NCBI GenBank assembly: GCA_049430265.1
Contig: JBMTBW010000002.1
Span: 62,001 to 126,000 of the forward strand
Origin: MAG-120802 sp049430265
GTDB taxonomy: Bacteria > Actinomycetota > Actinomycetes > Nanopelagicales > Nanopelagicaceae
Reading direction: 5' to 3'
Length of the DNA: 64,000 nucleotides
Shown here: in pieces, positions 60,337-64,000 of the stretch
Layout of the letters: every line of letters begins with the position of its first letter
Numbering within the stretch: the first letter of the stretch is position 1
Translations under genes and position numbers: made by a program
Notes under the pieces: model-generated
What the model saw: only the letters and a program-made list of their open reading frames with translations
The model's database searches: none
What the model was told of the DNA's origin: nothing

Positions 60337-60352
60337 GAATTTTTATTTAGTT

Positions 60353-60383
60353 TTTGAGGTAACAGAACAGACCTTACCTCAAA
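60353..60383 (-). repeat. 10-bp hairpin between the phosphatase gene and tRNA-Ala
   Basis: TTTGAGGTAA (60353-60362) and TTACCTCAAA (60374-60383) are perfect complements around an 11-base loop. The hairpin begins directly after the stop codon of the phosphatase gene and ends 16 bases before the tRNA-Ala 5' end. On the minus strand it is followed by A-rich sequence rather than a T-run, so it is not a standard terminator; it could guide RNA processing. Confidence 0.65.
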
Positions 60384-61028
60384 CTACGCCCCACTTTCCT
60401 CTCCATATATCGGCTCCGGTAGTGAGCCAGAGTTATGTTCTACTAAAACCCAGCCAGAGCGATGATGGCCATTTTCTAGTATCGACCATGAAGCATTGGA
60501 TAGCCCACCAAGTGATGACCACTGTTTCATCGGCATATCAAGCATCTTGCCTAAAATACATCGCGCAGTTCCGCCGTGTGTTGCAACTATTAGAGTTGAA
60601 ACATCGCCGCGTAAACCCTTTTCAATTGCTCTAACAGCTCTTGTGGCAATCTCACTTCTCTTCTCGCCAACTTCTCCTGCCCTCTCATCATCTCCATCTA
60701 ACCAATGAACAAATCGATGATAATCCTCAGCTCTATTTTGCTCCCCAGTTTTTCCTTCCCAATTGCCGCCATTGGTCTCTCTTAAGTCTGGATCAATGTG
60801 AACTTCTAGGCCAGCTAACTTGGCTAGCGCTTCGGCAGTCTTTCTTGCTCTAATTAGATCACTTGAGATTATTTTCGAAGGTTGAAGATTTAGAAGTAGT
60901 GGGGCTGCTCGCTCCGCTTGGCGAATACCAACCTCATTTAAGGCAATATCAGAATGTCCCTGAAATCGATTAGCGATATTCCAATCAGTCTGGCCATGGC
61001 GCCAGAGAACTATGCGTTGTCTCTCCAT
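60384..61028 (-). CDS. Histidine phosphatase family protein (phosphoglycerate mutase-like)
   Basis: Branch-1 histidine phosphatase of 214 residues. The catalytic loop LWRHGQTDWN is at 8-17 (RHG 10-12), and the second catalytic histidine lies in VATHGGTARCI near 148. The actinobacterial protein in this place, after rsfS, is usually annotated as a phosphoglycerate mutase-like or 3-phosphoglycerate phosphatase enzyme. It starts ATG 61028, 2 bp after rsfS. Confidence 0.88.
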   Translation of the reverse strand: MERQRIVLWRHGQTDWNIANRFQGHSDIALNEVGIRQAERAAPLLLNLQPSKIISSDLIRARKTAEALAKLAGLEVHIDPDLRETNGGNWEGKTGEQNRAEDYHRFVHWLDGDDERAGEVGEKRSEIATRAVRAIEKGLRGDVSTLIVATHGGTARCILGKMLDMPMKQWSSLGGLSNASWSILENGHHRSGWVLVEHNSGSLPEPIYGEESGA

Positions 61029-61030
61029 TT

Positions 61031-61414
61031 TTATTTGCCTGCCTTAAATGCATCAGCTGCCGTTAGCGCATCTAATTTGATACTTGGACAATCATTCCAA
61101 AGCCGATCCAGGCTGTAATACTGGCGTGCCTGCTGAGTTTGGACATGAACCACTAAATCTTGATAATCAAGAAGAATCCAATTCTCTGAACTCTCTCGTC
61201 TAGTTGGCTTCTCCCCCAAGAGTGATAATTGGCGCTCTACTTCATCAGCAATTGCATCAATTTGTCGCTCATTACCTCCACTAATTAATAGAAATACTTC
61301 ACTTAAGAGCATCTGTTCTGATAAATCAATTGCCAGTAAATCACTGCCCAGCTTCTCTATAGCGGCAGCGGCAGCTATCTGGGTATGTTCAAGCGTTGAT
61401 TTACGCGGCGGCAT
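61031..61414 (-). CDS. rsfS: Ribosome silencing factor
   Basis: RsfS (RsfA, DUF143) binds L14 and blocks joining of 30S and 50S subunits in slow growth. SGGNERQIDAIADEVE near 69-84 and the family-wide WILLDYQDLVVHVQ near 104-117 are diagnostic. At 127 residues it is full length. It overlaps nadD by 14 bp. Confidence 0.95.
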   Translation of the reverse strand: MPPRKSTLEHTQIAAAAAIEKLGSDLLAIDLSEQMLLSEVFLLISGGNERQIDAIADEVERQLSLLGEKPTRRESSENWILLDYQDLVVHVQTQQARQYYSLDRLWNDCPSIKLDALTAADAFKAGK

Positions 61415-62003
61415 AGATCCCTTGGCTTTTTATATAGGCAGCAACTCCGGCCGGCACAAGTGAATCAAAAGGCTCTGATGCCTTTATCAAATTACGAACC
61501 TTGGTTGAGGAGATATCTAGCGCGTTTATCTCTATCTGGCTATAAGTAATTGACTTTGCAACCGTTAAACTTTCTAATTTCTGACCAGGGCGAGTAATTA
61601 CTAGAAATTGCACACTCTTTGCAACCTGCTCTATCTCTTTCCACTGATTAATTTTTGCAAAAGCATCGCTACCGATTATCCAAACTAGATTATCCCCAGG
61701 ATTTTGCATGGTGAAATAATTAATGCTCTGAAAAGCATAGCTTGGCTTTGAATCATCAATTTCAAATCTGCTTATCTCAAGCTCTCTATATTTGCTCATA
61801 CAATCTTTCAGAGCAATTTCAACCATAGCAAGACGGTGGGCCGCGGTAGCTGCAACGCTCTTCTGCCAAGGGTTGCCAGCAGGAATAACAATAAATTTTT
61901 CAAAACGCGCAGAACTTAAAAGTTCTTCAATGACAAAAAGATGCCCATTGTGAATGGGGTCAAAACTTCCCCCAAATAAGGCGATTGATTTAGTCGCGAT
62001 CAA
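61401..62003 (-). CDS. nadD: Nicotinate-nucleotide adenylyltransferase
   Basis: Makes nicotinate adenine dinucleotide in NAD synthesis. The nucleotidyltransferase motif GGSFDPIHNGHL has H18 and H21, and the C-terminal ISSTKVRNLI is the ISSTxxR signature. At 200 residues it is full length. It overlaps both neighbours by 14 bp, the small membrane protein upstream and rsfS downstream. LigA consumes the NAD produced by this pathway, but the linkage is positional. Confidence 0.95.
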   Translation of the reverse strand: MIATKSIALFGGSFDPIHNGHLFVIEELLSSARFEKFIVIPAGNPWQKSVAATAAHRLAMVEIALKDCMSKYRELEISRFEIDDSKPSYAFQSINYFTMQNPGDNLVWIIGSDAFAKINQWKEIEQVAKSVQFLVITRPGQKLESLTVAKSITYSQIEINALDISSTKVRNLIKASEPFDSLVPAGVAAYIKSQGIYAAA

Positions 62004-62136
62004 GGCGTAGTACTAGATAGAGCATCAGCATTAAAGTGGCAAAGGTAAATACTCCAAAAAATACTGGGGAGGCAGGAAGTTCACGCTTGGTTTCACTAAA
62101 GCTCTCCATCAGCATCGCAATTGAAAGTAACTTCAT
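61990..62136 (-). CDS. Small membrane protein, 48 residues
   Basis: A short frame between ligA and nadD, absent from longer-ORF calls. It encodes a 48-residue protein: MKLLSIAMLMESFSETKREL, then a hydrophobic stretch (VFFGVFTFATLMLMLYLVL) and the charged end RLDRD. A single membrane helix with a cytoplasmic or external RLDRD tail is predicted. Similar short proteins occur just before nadD in other actinobacteria, which supports it as a real gene. It starts 12 bp after the ligA stop and overlaps nadD by 14 bp. Function is unknown. Confidence 0.7.
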   Translation of the reverse strand: MKLLSIAMLMESFSETKRELPASPVFFGVFTFATLMLMLYLVLRLDRD

Positions 62137-62148
62137 CACTTACCTATC

Positions 62149-64000
62149 TTAACCCTTAGGCCCATTCTGCAATAATTCTATAAAACTCTTCTCATCAAGA
62201 GTGGGAACGCCAAGCTCTGCCGCCTTGCTTGCCTTAGATCCTGGCTCACTACCAACAACTACATAATCAGTTTTCTTAGAAACCGATGAGGAAACCTTTC
62301 CACCCCGCTCAAGTATCGCCTCATTAACACTATCTCGAGTAAAACTCTCTAACGAACCCGTAACTACCAAGGTCAATCCTTTTAACGTTTGGGCTTTATC
62401 ACTTGATGAAACCCCCTCCATTCTCACCCCAGCTTTTGCCCATTTAGCCACAATTTGAGCGCGCCATTCTTGAGCGAAAAATTCTTTAACGCTCTCTGCG
62501 ATTACTGATCCCACGCCATCAACTGAGGCAAGCTCCTGAGTACTCGCAGCAGCAATTTTTGCAATTGATCCAAAATGATTAGCAAGACCTTGCGCTGCAG
62601 TTGGTCCAACATGGCGTATAGAGAGCGCAACCAAAATTCTCCAGAGTGGTCGCTGTTTTGCTTCATTTAACGCCTCAAGTAATTTTTCAGCATTAGCGCC
62701 AAGTGTTCCATCCTTCTTCCTAAAAAACTCACACTTTAGTAATTTCTTGCTATCTAGATCAAAGAGATCTGATTCATCAACAATTAATTTCTCTTCTAAT
62801 AGCGCGCTCGTTGCTTCATAGCCAAGTACATCAATATCAAGAGCGGCTCTTGATCCGATGTAGTAGATACGCTCGCGCAATTGCGCTGGACAACTTCTAG
62901 TATTGGGACAGCGAATATCTACATCGCCCTGGCTCATCGCGCGAAGCTTGCTGCCACACTCAGGACAATTACTTGGCATTACAAATGCACGCTCTGTCCC
63001 ATCACGGCTTTCAAGAACTGGGCCAAGAATCTCAGGGATAACATCTCCTGCTTTTCTAAGAACTACAACATCGCCAATCAAAATCCCTTTTCTTGCTACC
63101 TCCTCCATATTGTGAAGAGTGGCATTGCTTACACTCGAACCCGAAACTCTTACCGCTTCCATAAATGCAAATGGTGTTACTCGCCCAGTTCTACCAACGC
63201 TTACTCTGATATCAAGAAGCTTGGTAGTTACCTCCTCTGGCGGATACTTATAAGCAATAGCCCACTTTGGTGCGCGCGAGGTGAAACCAAGAGTTTTTTG
63301 AGCTTCTCGCTCATTTACCTTTATTACTACGCCATCAATTTCATGCTCAATTCCATGGCGATTTTGCAAGTAATACTCGATAAATTCCTTTACCTCACCC
63401 CTATTTTTCGCCACCTTAAAGCGCTTACTAACTGGAAGGCCCCAACTCTTCATTAGTTCATAGCCTTGGCTTTGTGTATCCAGAGTTATTCCATCAAGTG
63501 CTCCAATTCCATGAACCACCATTGAAAGTGGCCGTGAAGCTGTCACTCTTGGATCCTTCTGGCGAAGTGATCCTGCAGCTGCATTTCTAGGATTTGCAAA
63601 GATGGTCTTTCCAGCCTCTTCAAGTTCATCATTTAATTGCGCAAACTTGCTTAACGGAAAGAAGACTTCGCCTCGTATTTCAACGCGCTGCGGAAGCTTA
63701 TCTCCAATTAGTTGATGTGGAATTTCCTTAATGGTCTTTATATTTAGCGTGACATCCTCACCTGTGATGCCATTTCCTCTGGTAAGGGCACGTACTAATC
63801 TTGATTGCTCATAGAGCAGATTTATCGCAAGGCCATCTACTTTGACTTCGCAGAGCCAAGAATTTTCTTTACTCTCTTTAGCAACCCTTTCAAACCAGGC
63901 ATCCAGTTCTGATTCATCAAAAGCATTATCAAGGCTCATCATCTTTTCAATATGATCTACCGAATCAAAGTGGGTTGAAAAGCCTCCCCCTACTTCAAAT
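62149..64000 (-). CDS. ligA: NAD-dependent DNA ligase LigA (5' partial)
   Basis: Joins Okazaki fragments. The start lies beyond the window edge. The visible part includes FSTHFDSVDHIEKMMSLDNAF, the adenylation motif KVDG (active lysine in CEVKVDGLA), GEVFFPL, and the OB domain. A four-cysteine zinc finger (CPECG and CPNTRSCPAQ), helix-hairpin-helix repeats and the C-terminal BRCT domain (LVVTGSLESFTRD) follow. It is transcribed toward nadD. In many actinobacteria ligA lies near gatCAB, so its place beside nadD marks a rearranged junction. Confidence 0.96.
   Translation of the reverse strand, partial: FEVGGGFSTHFDSVDHIEKMMSLDNAFDESELDAWFERVAKESKENSWLCEVKVDGLAINLLYEQSRLVRALTRGNGITGEDVTLNIKTIKEIPHQLIGDKLPQRVEIRGEVFFPLSKFAQLNDELEEAGKTIFANPRNAAAGSLRQKDPRVTASRPLSMVVHGIGALDGITLDTQSQGYELMKSWGLPVSKRFKVAKNRGEVKEFIEYYLQNRHGIEHEIDGVVIKVNEREAQKTLGFTSRAPKWAIAYKYPPEEVTTKLLDIRVSVGRTGRVTPFAFMEAVRVSGSSVSNATLHNMEEVARKGILIGDVVVLRKAGDVIPEILGPVLESRDGTERAFVMPSNCPECGSKLRAMSQGDVDIRCPNTRSCPAQLRERIYYIGSRAALDIDVLGYEATSALLEEKLIVDESDLFDLDSKKLLKCEFFRKKDGTLGANAEKLLEALNEAKQRPLWRILVALSIRHVGPTAAQGLANHFGSIAKIAAASTQELASVDGVGSVIAESVKEFFAQEWRAQIVAKWAKAGVRMEGVSSSDKAQTLKGLTLVVTGSLESFTRDSVNEAILERGGKVSSSVSKKTDYVVVGSEPGSKASKAAELGVPTLDEKSFIELLQNGPKG

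Noticed and set aside
62881..63456. 191-codon plus-strand frame opposite ligA
   Set aside because: Runs antisense through strongly conserved ligA coding sequence and has no recognisable domain.

Overview
The window is dense, AT-leaning chromosomal DNA from an actinobacterium. Gene order matches the actinobacterial core chromosome: smc-ftsY-amt-glnK-ffh-rpsP-khpA-rimM-trmD; rnc-rpmF-DUF177-sepIVA-coaD-rsmD-recG; gltX-tRNA-Gln-tRNA-Glu-IclR regulator-leuCD-hupB; hrcA-dnaJ-rsmE-HIT-phoH-ybeY-corC; lepA-rpsT-holA-comEC-comEA. Actinobacteria-restricted families are also present (DUF3159, DUF3093, DUF4193, SepIVA-like, HU with a lysine tail, paired TrkA proteins). Very short spacers, many 1-14 bp overlaps, a minimal FtsY and AT-rich coding suggest a streamlined freshwater lineage such as Ca. 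Nanopelagicales (acI; Planktophila/Nanopelagicus). That placement is inference and was not tested against a database.

Layout. 1-3409: ferric-iron ABC transporter (binding protein cut by the window edge, fused permease, ATPase). 3419-6726: thiolase and FadB-type beta-oxidation enzyme. 6665-12490 (minus): dxs, acnA and an RNA m5U methyltransferase. 12592-16329: two TrkA-type K+ regulatory proteins, DUF3159, dut, a hotdog thioesterase, DUF3093, DUF4193. 16467-20525 (minus): trmD, rimM, khpA, rpsP, ffh, glnK. 20528-32587 (minus): amt, ftsY, smc, mutM, rnc, rpmF, DUF177, sepIVA-like, coaD, rsmD, recG. 32757-39802: rpmB, thiL, an AsnC-like stand-alone domain, ddl, gpsA, plsC, hupB, leuD, leuC. 39865-43119: leucine regulator, tRNA-Glu, tRNA-Gln, gltX, FAH-family hydrolase. 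43129-52831 (minus): corC, ybeY, phoH, HIT, rsmE, dnaJ, hrcA, DoxX-like protein, hemW, lepA, rpsT. 52931-64000 (minus): holA, comEC, comEA, leuS, SDR, tRNA-Ala, histidine phosphatase, rsfS, nadD, a 48-residue membrane protein, and ligA (cut by the window edge).

Together the genes cover translation and ribosome maturation (rpsP, rimM, trmD, rpsT, rpmB, rpmF, lepA, ybeY, rsfS, rsmD, rsmE, gltX, leuS, three tRNAs), co-translational targeting (ffh, ftsY), chromosome organisation and repair (smc, hupB, mutM, recG, ligA, holA), nitrogen uptake (amt, glnK), leucine synthesis under an IclR regulator, envelope precursors (ddl, gpsA, plsC, dxs), cofactors (coaD, nadD, thiL) and DNA uptake (comEA, comEC).

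I found no prophage, insertion sequence, CRISPR array, defence island or biosynthetic cluster. Once the upstream-extended starts of the iron permease and rnc are accepted, no stretch longer than about 170 bases lacks a gene. The most interesting signals are about expression. Genes whose conserved N-terminus has no ATG/GTG/TTG start include the iron permease (probable ATT) and rnc (probable CTG); comEC is similar but unresolved. Promoters at acnA and the leucine regulator place the start codon at the predicted transcription start. The SDR start codon lies 4 nt from the 3' end of a tRNA. fadB and dxs overlap tail to tail by 62 bp. A 48-residue membrane protein lies between ligA and nadD.
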